This document shows, piece after piece, positions 45,591-54,356 of a stretch of 64,000 bases of DNA. The notes beneath the pieces are model-generated. The model was not told the DNA's origin. It did no database searches and saw only the letters and a list, made by a program, of their open reading frames with translations. A program made the translations under genes and the position numbers. Origin of the DNA: Bacillus sp. MYb209 (lineage in GTDB: Bacteria; Bacillota; Bacilli; Bacillales; Bacillaceae_G). The DNA is taken from contig NZ_PCNZ01000008.1 of assembly GCF_002975175.1 (NCBI RefSeq), forward strand, positions 91,885 through 155,884, read 5' to 3'. The first letter of the stretch is position 1, and every line of letters starts with the position of its first letter.

Positions 45591-47702
45591 CTACATTGCT
45601 TCTTTCTTTTGTCCGATAACTGAGCGTTCTAAAATCTCTGTTACGTCCAGAGTTTGAACTGTTTCTTCAACTTCTTTCGCTTTCGTACCGTCACTAATCA
45701 TCGTTAAGCAATACGGGCAGCCTGTACCGATAATTGACGGCTTTACAGCTAGCGCTTGTTCTGTACGAGCAACGTTAATACGAGAACCTGTCGTTTCTTC
45801 CATCCACATTAGGCCGCCACCCGCACCACAGCACATTCCCGTTTCACGGTTACGCGCCATTTCTACAAGGTTTACACCTGGAATTGCTTTTAGAATATCG
45901 CGCGGCGCTTCGTATACTTCGTTGTATCTTCCTAAGTAACAGGAATCATGGTACGTAACTGTCTCCTCAATAGAATGGACAGGTTTTAAACGTCCTTCCT
46001 TCACCCACTGGGCTAGTAATTCTGTATGATGATAGACTTCTGCTTGTAAGCCAAAGTCCGGGTACTCATTTTTAAAGGTGTTATAAGCATGAGGGTCAAT
46101 CGTAACGATTTTCTTCACTCCTGCTTTTTCAAATTCTTCAATATTTTTAGTCGCCATTTCCTGGAATACAAATTCATTTCCAAGGCGGCGCGGTGTATCA
46201 CCAGAGTTCTTTTCCTTATTACCAAGAATTGCGAATGAAATGCCTGCTTCGTTCATTAGCTTCGCAAATGATATCGCAATCTTCTGACTGCGGTTGTCAT
46301 ACGAACCCATTGATCCAACCCAGAATAAGTATTCAAACTCTTCGCCAGCTTTTGATTTCTCCTTTACAGTTGGAACTGTTACTTCATCATCACCTTGGCG
46401 CCATGTTTCACGCTCTTTACGGTTCAGTCCCCACGGATTCCCTTGACGCTCAATGTTTGTCATTGCACGCTGCGCTTCCGCATCCATTTTTCCCTCTGTT
46501 AAAACGAGATAGCGGCGTAAATCAATAATTTTGTCAACATGCTCATTCATAACTGGGCACTGGTCCTCACAGTTACGGCACGTTGTACATGCCCAAATCT
46601 CTTCTTCTGTAATAACATCTCCGATTAAACTTGGATCGTACGCTAGCGCTGTAGCCGCTGATTCCTGTTGTCCTTTTCCAGCTGCCATCATCGCTAACTG
46701 ATTTCCTTGTGTATTATTAAAAGCAACAACTGGAACCCACGGTGCTTTTGATGTTACCGCTGCTCCTTTATCAGTTAAATGATCACGAAGTTTTAAAATT
46801 AAATCCATCGGTGATAACATTTTCCCTGTTCCTGTTGCCGGACACATATTTGTACAACGACCACATTCGACGCAAGAATATAAGTCGATAAGTTGATTTT
46901 GTCTAAAGTCTTCAATTTTACCAACACCGAATGTTTCTTGAGTTTCATCTTCAAAATCGATTTTTTCAAGTTTTCCTGGATTTGAAAGACGACCAAAAAA
47001 TACGTTAACTGGCCCAGCAATTAAATGCGCATGTTTTGATTGTGGTACATAAACTAAAAACGTTAACAAGATTAATAGATGCACCCACCAAGAGAAATAG
47101 AACACTGAAATGGCTACGGTTTCATTTACCCCTGAGAAAACGTAAGCTATTGCAGAAGCGATTGGTTCACTCCACGAAAGCTCTTCGCCATGCCATATAA
47201 TTCCCATCCCATTACCAAGTAGCACAGAAATCATTAAGCCACCGATAAAGATAAGGACAAGACCTGATTTGAAATTACGTTTTAAACGAACAAGCTTTTC
47301 AACATAGCGTCTATGAAAAGCCCAAAAGACTGCAATTAAAATAACAAGTGTGACAATTTCCTGGAAGAATGTAAATGCAGGGTATAGTGGTCCAAGTGGA
47401 AGATGTGATCCTGGTGCGAGCCCTTTCCAAACGAAGTCAATTGCTCCAAATTGGACAAGAATAAATCCGTAAAAGAACATAACGTGAATGATGCCGCTCT
47501 TTTTATCTTTCAGCAGCTTTTTTTGACCGAAAACATTGACCTTAAGGAGATCCCAACGCTCTTTAAAACGACGGTCAAATTCAATCTTTTTTCCTAATTG
47601 TATGTAGGCCATCCTCGTTCGTATAAGATATACAAACAAATATCCCGCATAAGCAATAACAGCAATGGCAGCCAGCCAATTAATGATTAGTAAGCTATTC
47701 AT
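45591..47702 (-). CDS. fadF: FadF-like membrane iron-sulfur reductase (heterodisulfide reductase-related)
   Basis: 703 residues. About six membrane helices in residues 1-235, then two [4Fe-4S] motifs, CVECGRCTNMCPATGTGK (about 278-295) and CTTCRNCEDQCPVMNE (about 375-390), and a C-terminal CCG region with TGMCCGAGGGLMWME and GTGCPYCLTMI. The family is thought to pass electrons from ETF to the quinone pool in beta-oxidation. B. subtilis fadF lies next to acdA and rpoE, as here. A FadR-like operator precedes it. Confidence 0.92.
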   Translation of the reverse strand: MNSLLIINWLAAIAVIAYAGYLFVYLIRTRMAYIQLGKKIEFDRRFKERWDLLKVNVFGQKKLLKDKKSGIIHVMFFYGFILVQFGAIDFVWKGLAPGSHLPLGPLYPAFTFFQEIVTLVILIAVFWAFHRRYVEKLVRLKRNFKSGLVLIFIGGLMISVLLGNGMGIIWHGEELSWSEPIASAIAYVFSGVNETVAISVFYFSWWVHLLILLTFLVYVPQSKHAHLIAGPVNVFFGRLSNPGKLEKIDFEDETQETFGVGKIEDFRQNQLIDLYSCVECGRCTNMCPATGTGKMLSPMDLILKLRDHLTDKGAAVTSKAPWVPVVAFNNTQGNQLAMMAAGKGQQESAATALAYDPSLIGDVITEEEIWACTTCRNCEDQCPVMNEHVDKIIDLRRYLVLTEGKMDAEAQRAMTNIERQGNPWGLNRKERETWRQGDDEVTVPTVKEKSKAGEEFEYLFWVGSMGSYDNRSQKIAISFAKLMNEAGISFAILGNKEKNSGDTPRRLGNEFVFQEMATKNIEEFEKAGVKKIVTIDPHAYNTFKNEYPDFGLQAEVYHHTELLAQWVKEGRLKPVHSIEETVTYHDSCYLGRYNEVYEAPRDILKAIPGVNLVEMARNRETGMCCGAGGGLMWMEETTGSRINVARTEQALAVKPSIIGTGCPYCLTMISDGTKAKEVEETVQTLDVTEILERSVIGQKKEAM

Positions 47703-47798
47703 TTTATGCTACCCCTCTCTTTGTAAGCCTTCTTCTTTTTTTAGAATCTTCGAAAATATATAATTTTCTGAATTATATCCCCTATTCCCATTATATAA

Positions 47799-47816
47799 TG
47801 AGTGAGCATTCAGTCA
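47799..47816. promoter_or_regulatory. FadR-like operator upstream of the fadF-like gene
   Basis: TGAGTGAGCATTCAGTCA is a near palindrome with the TGA-TGA and TCA-TCA framing of the B. subtilis FadR site. It sits about 95 bases before the start codon. The centre is not symmetric. Confidence 0.6.
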
Positions 47817-47875
47817 ACAGTTTTTTGTTATACAACAACACATTTTTTAATAAAGCTGTTTATTTCGGTAAAACT

Positions 47876-48030
47876 ATAAAGTGAAACTTTAATCGGCGGA
47901 GCTGTTCATACCCCATGATTATTAGCCCACACTAATCGGACTTTTTCGGGCACCCCGAATCCCACTCAACTTCTTGGTTTTACCCTAATTTTGAGGTGGG
48001 AGTCTTATTGCCTGCAAATAGCGGGATAAA
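47876..48030 (-). repeat. bcr1-like repeat, copy 3 (inverted)
   Basis: ATAAA at 47876-47880 and 48026-48030 flank GTGAAACTTTAATCGG ... GCAAATAGCGGG; read on the minus strand it matches the plus copies, with GAGGTGGGAG and CCCACTC arms. It lies between the fadF-like gene and the cardiolipin synthase gene. Confidence 0.88.
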
Positions 48031-48090
48031 TTGAATTTTTGATTTGTAAAAAACTGATGGTGAAAAGACCGTGAAGGAGGGAATTTACTT

Positions 48091-49284
48091 ATGTTTTTCT
48101 TATCTCTCTTGTTATTAGGCAGCGCTCTCTGGATTACAATCGACCTTTCATATGGGAGAATTGTTCACTTAAAGCGTGTACGTTCTCGTTCTTTCCCTTT
48201 ACGTCAAAGTGATTTTCGCCTTTATACATACGGAAATGATCTGTACGATGCTCTCTTTACTGATATAAAACAAGCTAAACACCATGTGCACGTTTTATTT
48301 TTCATTGTAAAAAACGATGACATAAGTCGTACGTTTTTAAAGTTACTTATCGATAAAGCACAAGAAGGAATTGAAGTAAGACTTTTACTCGACCGGTTTG
48401 GAAGTCATTATTTATCAAAAGAAGCGATTTACTCCCTACAAAAGCATGGTGTCTCTTTTTCATTTTGTCACAAAGTGAAATTTCCTTTTCCCTTCTTTTC
48501 TGCAAATCAAAGAAACCATAGAAAAATTACAGTTATTGACGGGAAAATTGGTTATATTGGTGGATTTAACATTGGCGAGGAATATTTAGGGCATAATCAA
48601 AGGTTAGGGTTATGGCGAGATTATCATTTACGTCTTACAGGAGAAGGGATACAAGATTTACAAAAACAATTTTTACATGATTGGCTCGACGATACAGACC
48701 AAAATTTATTAGATTCATCTCTTTATTTTCCTACGCAACAACCAGGGACCGTTCTACATCGTTTCATCCCTACTGATGGTGCCTATTTACAAAATACATT
48801 TTTACATTTAATCGAAAGCGCGAAAAAAGAACTCTTTATCGGTACACCATATTTTATTCCTGGAAAAAAAATTATGAATGCATTATTAAAAGCGCGAAAA
48901 CGTGGGGTTCAAATAACCATTCTCGTTCCACAAAAGGCTGATCACGCCCTCGTTCGAGAAGCAAAATTCCCATATTGCCGAAAGTTAATACAAGCTGGTT
49001 GTAATATTTACGCTTTTCAGCAAGGATTTTTCCACGCCAAAATTATTATAGTAGACGATCATATTTGTGATATCGGAACTGCTAATTTCGATATGAGAAG
49101 TTTATATGTTAACCATGAAATCAATTGCCTTTTATACGATAAACATTTCATACAAGAAGTAAAAAGTAAATTCGAGGAAGATTTGGGACGCTCCTCATTA
49201 CTTTCCTTTGAAGATGTCAGCCCTCTCTCCATTATCGATAGAGGAAAGGAATGGATAGGAACGATACTCGCGTTCTTTTTATAG
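48091..49284 (+). CDS. clsB: Cardiolipin synthase (YwjE type)
   Basis: 397 residues of the phospholipase D family. One N-terminal membrane segment (about 1-22) and two HKD motifs: HRKITVIDGKIGYIGGFN (about 147-164) and HAKIIIVDDHICDIGTANFD (about 316-335). It joins two phosphatidylglycerols to cardiolipin. Shorter than the two-helix 500-residue forms, and followed by uvsE, as ywjE and ywjD are in B. subtilis. Ribosome site GGAGGG, spacing 10. Confidence 0.9.
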   Translation: MFFLSLLLLGSALWITIDLSYGRIVHLKRVRSRSFPLRQSDFRLYTYGNDLYDALFTDIKQAKHHVHVLFFIVKNDDISRTFLKLLIDKAQEGIEVRLLLDRFGSHYLSKEAIYSLQKHGVSFSFCHKVKFPFPFFSANQRNHRKITVIDGKIGYIGGFNIGEEYLGHNQRLGLWRDYHLRLTGEGIQDLQKQFLHDWLDDTDQNLLDSSLYFPTQQPGTVLHRFIPTDGAYLQNTFLHLIESAKKELFIGTPYFIPGKKIMNALLKARKRGVQITILVPQKADHALVREAKFPYCRKLIQAGCNIYAFQQGFFHAKIIIVDDHICDIGTANFDMRSLYVNHEINCLLYDKHFIQEVKSKFEEDLGRSSLLSFEDVSPLSIIDRGKEWIGTILAFFL

Positions 49285-49317
49285 AGAAATTTCAAGAGCC
49301 AAAGAGGTGCATCACAT

Positions 49318-50271
49318 ATGATAATTCGATTTGGATATGTCTCACATGCTACGGCATTATGGGACTGTTCGCCTGCCAAAACAATGACATTTACAAGCTG
49401 GAAAAAACTAAAAAAACAAGAGCGTGAAGATAAATTATATAATGTTACACTACAAAATCTAGAACATACAATACGTATCCTTCATTACAATATTGCACAT
49501 GAAATTCCATTATATCGTTTATCATCTTCTATCGTCCCGCTTGCAACACATCCTGAAGTCAAATTTGATTACCTTCAAGCATTTGCACCGCTTTGGCGTA
49601 AAATAGGGGCATTAATTCAGGAACACAATTTGCGCATAAGTTTCCATCCAAATCAATTTACGCTATTTACAAGCGACAAGCCACATATTACAACTAATGC
49701 GATTACAGATATGACCTATCATTATAACGTATTAGACGCTATAGGAATTGCAGATTCTTCCTACATTAATATTCATGTAGGCGGCGCATATGGAAATAAG
49801 GAAAGTGCAATTGGACGTTTTCATGAAAACATAAAAAAACTTCCTTCACATATAAAAAAACAAATGACTCTTGAAAATGACGATAAAACATATACCACTT
49901 CTGAAACTTTGGCTATTTGTCAAAAGGAAAACATCCCTTTCGTATTCGATTATCATCATCACATAGCGAATCTGTGTGATGAACCGCTAGAAAGGCTACT
50001 TCCTGCAATTTTTGAAACTTGGCCACATACAAATGTACCTCCTAAAGTTCATATTTCTTCTCCTAAATCAGAAAAAGAATTTAGGGCCCACTCAGATTAT
50101 ATTGATTTAGAGTTTATTAAACCCTTTTTACACATCGCAAAAAAAGTTGATCGTAATTTCGATATTATGATTGAGAGTAAACAAAAGAATTTAGCACTTC
50201 TTCAATTAATAGAAGAACTCTCTTCTACTAGGGGAGTGAAAAGAATAAAAGGCGCAACATTACAATGGTAA
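49318..50271 (+). CDS. uvsE: UV damage endonuclease UvsE
   Basis: 317 residues of the UVDE family (TIM barrel with three metals). [14 protein letters not shown] (about 106-119), [17 protein letters not shown] and [10 protein letters not shown] carry the metal-binding His residues, with Glu in [10 protein letters not shown]. Nicks DNA 5' to UV photoproducts, an alternative to UvrABC. It starts [20 protein letters not shown] after AGAGGTG. Only 33 bases after clsB, so a shared transcript is likely. In B. subtilis the homologue acts in spores. Confidence 0.93.
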   Translation: MIIRFGYVSHATALWDCSPAKTMTFTSWKKLKKQEREDKLYNVTLQNLEHTIRILHYNIAHEIPLYRLSSSIVPLATHPEVKFDYLQAFAPLWRKIGALIQEHNLRISFHPNQFTLFTSDKPHITTNAITDMTYHYNVLDAIGIADSSYINIHVGGAYGNKESAIGRFHENIKKLPSHIKKQMTLENDDKTYTTSETLAICQKENIPFVFDYHHHIANLCDEPLERLLPAIFETWPHTNVPPKVHISSPKSEKEFRAHSDYIDLEFIKPFLHIAKKVDRNFDIMIESKQKNLALLQLIEELSSTRGVKRIKGATLQW

Positions 50272-50293
50272 ATTGTAACGTTGCGCTATTTTT
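50249..50293 (+). terminator. Terminator of uvsE
   Basis: GCGCAAC-ATTACAAT and ATTGTAAC-GTTGCGC make a 15-base stem around GGTAA, then TATTTTTTT. The uvsE stop is in the loop. Confidence 0.88.
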
Positions 50294-50397
50294 TTCAAAA
50301 AGTATTTCTTATAGTAAAAAAGCTCCTGTTTTATATGCTATTATTTAAATTAGCATTTTCCCCCTGTGATTCAACTTTATTGAAACGGAGCCATTAT

Positions 50398-53076
50398 ATG
50401 ATCAATCAAAAAAAATATGTACAATTTGTCATGATGTATATTATTATATTTTCTCTTTGGATATTCCTTATCCCTAAGGACTTGAATATAAAAGAAATTG
50501 GAATTCTCTTCTTATTTTGTTTTGCTGCACTCTTTTCTTGCTATTGTTTATATAAAGCAATTAAAAAAATGAAGCGCGGTGATAAACTATTTTGGGTTTT
50601 ACTACTATGTACTTGCCTATGTGGACTAACTATGGAAATAACTTTATTCCTTCATTCTCTTTCTATTTATGACCAAGTCATATTTTCATATAAAGCACTA
50701 CCCTTTTTCATCGTACAATATATTTTGCTCTTTTCTGGCTTTGCTATAAAGTTTATACAACATTACTCCATTAGAGGTCTTGCTCAATTTTCATTCGATA
50801 GCATCTTTATTGTTATTATGAATATTTACTTTAACTTAACCTTTATTTTAGACATTTCAAGCTTTCGTATGTTAACAACGGATACGTGGGTTTCAATTGG
50901 ATATTTCATTGCTCAATCATTAGTAATTTACGCCGTTATTAGCTTATATAGAAGAGAGCAGTATTCTTCTAGTAGAATCTCATTAATTGTCGGCTTCACT
51001 ATCATACTTGTTTACGGATATATACACCTGTTCCAGTTAAGATCAGGAATGGAAACTTCTTCTGAAGTCTCTTATTTAATACATACTGCTTCAATTTTAT
51101 TAATCGGTTTATCGTCCATACTATACATTTTAGATAAACCAATGCAACATGAAACTAAGACTAAATATTATCGATTCGATTATGTACGCTTTATATTACC
51201 TTATTTTAGTATAATCATTACTTTTTCCTTTATTGTCATTCAGCCTTGGGATGATAAGTTCATGTTAATCGGTCTCGTATTATCACTCATCTTATTATTC
51301 CTACGACAACTTTACATGTGGAAAGATAATCAAGTATTAATCGATACATACGAACAGTTGACTACACAACTAGAAGGCAAAGTTGAAGAAGGTGCATCTG
51401 CACTATCAAAAAGTGAACAACGTTATAAATCTTTATTCGAAGATCATCCTGATGCTGTTTTTTCTTTGAATATGAACGGGATTTTTCAACAATCTAATAA
51501 GGCTTGCGAAAGTTTATTTACATCCTACTATTGTGAAGTAACAAGCTATTCTCTTCTACACTTCATCGATTTGCAAGATCATAAATTATTGAAGAAATCT
51601 TTACAAATTACAAAAGAAGGTAGACCACAAACTCTAGAAGTTCGTACAAAAGAGAAAGAGGGATATTATTATTACCTTCACATTACACTCATCCCGACTT
51701 TTATAAATAAAGAAGTTGTTGGAATGTTTGGTATAGCACGTGATATTACAACTTTATATGAAAAACAAAAACAAGTAGAACATTTGGCTTTCCATGATGC
51801 ACTTACAGGACTACCGAATCGCCGGAAATTCGAAAAAGATTTAAAAACGATTTTAAATACAGCTCAAAATAGCGCAAATGACGTTGCTGTCATGTTCCTT
51901 GACTTAGATCGATTTAAAAAAATTAACGATCGACTCGGCCATGATGTTGGGGATTTATTATTAATTGAAGTAGCCAAAAGATTACGTGGATGTTTGCGTT
52001 CAAAAGATATCGTTGCCCGCCAAGGGGGAGACGAATTTACAATCTTATTACCAGATATGTACTCTGAAAAAAGTGCTACTTTTATAGCCGAACAAATTTT
52101 AACTATATTAAATAAGCCTTACTTCATTAAAGATGAAGAACTTTCTGTTACACCGAGTATAGGAATTGCAATGTGCCCTGACTACGGAACCGATGTAACT
52201 GAATTAATGAAAAATGCAGATATGGCTATGTATCGAGCAAAAACTAATGGGAAAAATAGATTCATTTTCTTCTCAAAAGAAATGAGTATTGCGCAAAATG
52301 AAATACACTTCCTAGAAGGTGAACTTTCAAAAGCTCTGCAACAAAATGAATTTTTCCTTGAATATCAACCACAAGTAAATACAAAAACAAAACAAATTAT
52401 CGGTTTTGAGGCATTAATTCGTTGGAAACATCCAAAACTCAGAATTGTATCGCCTGCCCAATTCATTCCTCTAGCGGAGGAAACAGGATTTATTATTGAA
52501 CTTGGTAACTGGATTTTACGTACCGCCTGCTTAGAAGCAAAAAAGTGGCATAACCAAGGATTTTCTCACTTAAAGGTTGGTGTAAATTTATCTGTTGTTC
52601 AATTTAATCACGCAGATTTAATATCAACTATTTCAAAAGTCTTGGAAGAAACAGAACTAAAGCCGGAAGCGCTAGATATTGAGATTACAGAAAGTATCGC
52701 AATTAATCAAAATCATTCGGTAATTGCTAAACTAGAAGAACTTCAAAATCTCGGTATCCAAATTTCAATTGATGACTTTGGAACTGGTTATAGTTCTTTA
52801 GCTTATTTAACGAAATATCCAATCAATACATTAAAAATTGCTCGAGAATTTATTTGCGGAATTACAAATAGCCCTTTAGAAGAAGCGATTATCGCTTCCA
52901 TTATTAAGCTATCGAAAGAATTAAAGTTAGAGGTTATTGCGGAAGGTGTAGAAACAGAAGAACAATGGAAGTTTTTACACGAACAAAACTGTGACCACAT
53001 TCAAGGATTCCTCTTTAGCAAACCTGTTTCTAGTAAAGATGTTTGGATGTTACTCCACGAAAAAACAACCGTCTAA
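50398..53076 (+). CDS. Membrane-anchored PAS-GGDEF-EAL protein (cyclic di-GMP metabolism), second copy
   Basis: 892 residues from the ATG at 50398 (GGAG seven bases upstream); an open frame begins 39 codons earlier but overlaps the uvsE terminator. About nine membrane helices (1-310), PAS about 335-445 (EDHPDAVFSLN), GGDEF domain about 455-615, EAL domain about 635-885. The cyclase motif is canonical GGDEF (about 543) with an RSKD inhibitory site nine residues before. EAL (about 671), VNLS, EITES, DDFGTGYSS, AEGVET and QGFLFSKP are intact, but the Asp of the LKIDR motif is Ala (LKIARE, about 815). Cyclase activity with product inhibition is likely; phosphodiesterase activity is uncertain. Confidence 0.92.
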   Translation: MINQKKYVQFVMMYIIIFSLWIFLIPKDLNIKEIGILFLFCFAALFSCYCLYKAIKKMKRGDKLFWVLLLCTCLCGLTMEITLFLHSLSIYDQVIFSYKALPFFIVQYILLFSGFAIKFIQHYSIRGLAQFSFDSIFIVIMNIYFNLTFILDISSFRMLTTDTWVSIGYFIAQSLVIYAVISLYRREQYSSSRISLIVGFTIILVYGYIHLFQLRSGMETSSEVSYLIHTASILLIGLSSILYILDKPMQHETKTKYYRFDYVRFILPYFSIIITFSFIVIQPWDDKFMLIGLVLSLILLFLRQLYMWKDNQVLIDTYEQLTTQLEGKVEEGASALSKSEQRYKSLFEDHPDAVFSLNMNGIFQQSNKACESLFTSYYCEVTSYSLLHFIDLQDHKLLKKSLQITKEGRPQTLEVRTKEKEGYYYYLHITLIPTFINKEVVGMFGIARDITTLYEKQKQVEHLAFHDALTGLPNRRKFEKDLKTILNTAQNSANDVAVMFLDLDRFKKINDRLGHDVGDLLLIEVAKRLRGCLRSKDIVARQGGDEFTILLPDMYSEKSATFIAEQILTILNKPYFIKDEELSVTPSIGIAMCPDYGTDVTELMKNADMAMYRAKTNGKNRFIFFSKEMSIAQNEIHFLEGELSKALQQNEFFLEYQPQVNTKTKQIIGFEALIRWKHPKLRIVSPAQFIPLAEETGFIIELGNWILRTACLEAKKWHNQGFSHLKVGVNLSVVQFNHADLISTISKVLEETELKPEALDIEITESIAINQNHSVIAKLEELQNLGIQISIDDFGTGYSSLAYLTKYPINTLKIAREFICGITNSPLEEAIIASIIKLSKELKLEVIAEGVETEEQWKFLHEQNCDHIQGFLFSKPVSSKDVWMLLHEKTTV

Positions 53077-53096
53077 GTAAGACGGTTGTTTTTTTT
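53061..53096. terminator. Bidirectional terminator between the second GGDEF/EAL gene and papR
   Basis: AACAACCGTCT and AGACGGTTGTT around AAGTA, with A before and eight T after. The stop codons of both convergent genes touch it. Confidence 0.92.
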
Positions 53097-53241
53097 AATA
53101 TTCAAAAGGTAGATCTGAAGCTAATTGTACCTCTTGATCGTTATGAGAAATTACTTGGCTTTTCTCGAAAGCTGTATCCCCTAGTGAAATACCCCATGCC
53201 ATTGCTAACGTTAATAGACTACCAATAAGTAGTTTCTTCAT
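53095..53241 (-). CDS. papR: PapR quorum-sensing signal precursor
   Basis: 48 codons, exactly the PapR length. It begins MKKLLIGSLLTLAMAWGISL (signal peptide) and ends SDLPFEY, the active-peptide region in the LPFE-x form. The exported protein is cut to a heptapeptide (and shorter forms), imported by Opp and bound by PlcR. It lies just downstream of plcR on the same strand, with its own PlcR box. Ribosome site GGGTGATGG. The last residue is Tyr, and pherotypes differ at this end. It is too short for many gene callers. Confidence 0.95.
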   Translation of the reverse strand: MKKLLIGSLLTLAMAWGISLGDTAFEKSQVISHNDQEVQLASDLPFEY

Positions 53242-53295
53242 ATTCCATCACCCACGTTTTTTCTTTTAATATATCATGAAAATTTATCCATATCG

Positions 53296-53311
53296 TATGC
53301 AATTATGCATA
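53296..53311. promoter_or_regulatory. PlcR box upstream of papR
   Basis: TATGCAATTATGCATA, matching the PlcR consensus TATGNAWWWWTNCATA at every position, 55 bases upstream of papR and just after plcR. Confidence 0.92.
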
Positions 53312-53328
53312 TCCATTTTTTAGGCTGT

Positions 53329-54186
53329 TTATCTACTGATTTTATTTGCGAGCGCTTCTTTATATGCATGCATTTCTAATATATCAAAAAAGAAACTTGC
53401 CTTTTTATATGCATCTTCAATCTCTGCCCCATCATACTCCAACTTCCCTAGGCATTCACCTCTTTGATAATATAGCTGTCCAATTAATGCCATACTATTA
53501 ATTCGGCATGATATTTCAATCGCTTTATTTACTTGATAAAGTGACTCTTCATATTGGTCATCTAAGTATAATGCTTTTGCATGATTATACCTTACCTTCA
53601 CGTCAAATTCTTCATTATCATGCAATGCCTCTAATTGTTTTAATATATCTTCAAATAACTCAATGCTCTTCTTAAAATAGCTATTTTCAGCATAAATATT
53701 TGCAATTGCATTTTCTATATAAAGATTTTGATACATATCTATCCCAGTTAATTGTTGATTTAGTAGCTTTTTTAACTCTAGAATACAATATTCATAATCA
53801 ATCTTCTTCAACACATACGCAGATACATGATATTGCCATTGAAGAAACTGCTGAAACTCAGGGTGATATTCTTCCTTTTTCAGCTCATTCCATACTTTAT
53901 TATAAATTTCTTTATATTTCTTTTGCTTACAAAGTACAATAATTTGATCTTTAAACTGCTTTTTCTTCTCAATATCGGAATAAATGAGTACCTCATAAAA
54001 ATGAATAATGGGAACTTGTAATTTTGCTGCGATACCTTGCAATATATCCATACTTGGGTATACCGCGCCCGATTCAATTCTGCTCACTTCCGATTGATGA
54101 CATACATTATCGGAGAGTTGTTTCTGTGTTAATCCTCTCATTACCCTAATTTTCTTTATTTCGCTTCCTAATTTTTCTGCGTGCAT
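53329..54186 (-). CDS. plcR: Transcriptional activator PlcR (full length)
   Basis: 285 residues. N-terminal helix-turn-helix (about 8-62: LTQKQLSDNVCHQSEVSRIE) and a C-terminal array of TPR helices that bind the PapR peptide. The length is that of active PlcR; B. anthracis has a shortened, inactive form. Controls secreted virulence and degradation enzymes. Its promoter carries a PlcR box (self-activation) and Spo0A-like sites. Start ATG 54186, GGTGAGTAAGT upstream. Confidence 0.97.
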   Translation of the reverse strand: MHAEKLGSEIKKIRVMRGLTQKQLSDNVCHQSEVSRIESGAVYPSMDILQGIAAKLQVPIIHFYEVLIYSDIEKKKQFKDQIIVLCKQKKYKEIYNKVWNELKKEEYHPEFQQFLQWQYHVSAYVLKKIDYEYCILELKKLLNQQLTGIDMYQNLYIENAIANIYAENSYFKKSIELFEDILKQLEALHDNEEFDVKVRYNHAKALYLDDQYEESLYQVNKAIEISCRINSMALIGQLYYQRGECLGKLEYDGAEIEDAYKKASFFFDILEMHAYKEALANKISR

Positions 54187-54252
54187 ACTTACTCACCATC
54201 CCATTATAACAATCTAATTTTTTAAGTTGTCATACCACTACAATAATGTGCA

Positions 54253-54260
54253 TTCGACAA
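54253..54260. promoter_or_regulatory. Spo0A-like box 1 in the plcR/neutral protease spacer
   Basis: TTCGACAA, the reverse complement of TTGTCGAA, matching the core TGTCGAA. It lies on the plcR side of the PlcR box. Confidence 0.6.
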
Positions 54261-54267
54261 TTTTTGA

Positions 54268-54283
54268 TATGAAATAATGCATA
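54268..54283. promoter_or_regulatory. PlcR box shared by plcR and the neutral protease gene
   Basis: TATGAAATAATGCATA fits TATGNAWWWWTNCATA completely. It lies 82 bases before plcR and 73 before the protease start, so one site may serve both directions. Confidence 0.92.
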
Positions 54284-54295
54284 ATATATATAAAA

Positions 54296-54304
54296 TTCGG
54301 CAAA
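54296..54304. promoter_or_regulatory. Spo0A-like box 2 in the same spacer
   Basis: TTCGGCAAA, reverse complement TTTGCCGAA, fits TGNCGAA. With box 1 it flanks the PlcR box. Spo0A repression of plcR has been reported in this group with a similar arrangement. Confidence 0.5.
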
Positions 54305-54356
54305 TTTCTCATACAATTCATCTCACATACACAATACGAGATTAGGAGTGTTATAG

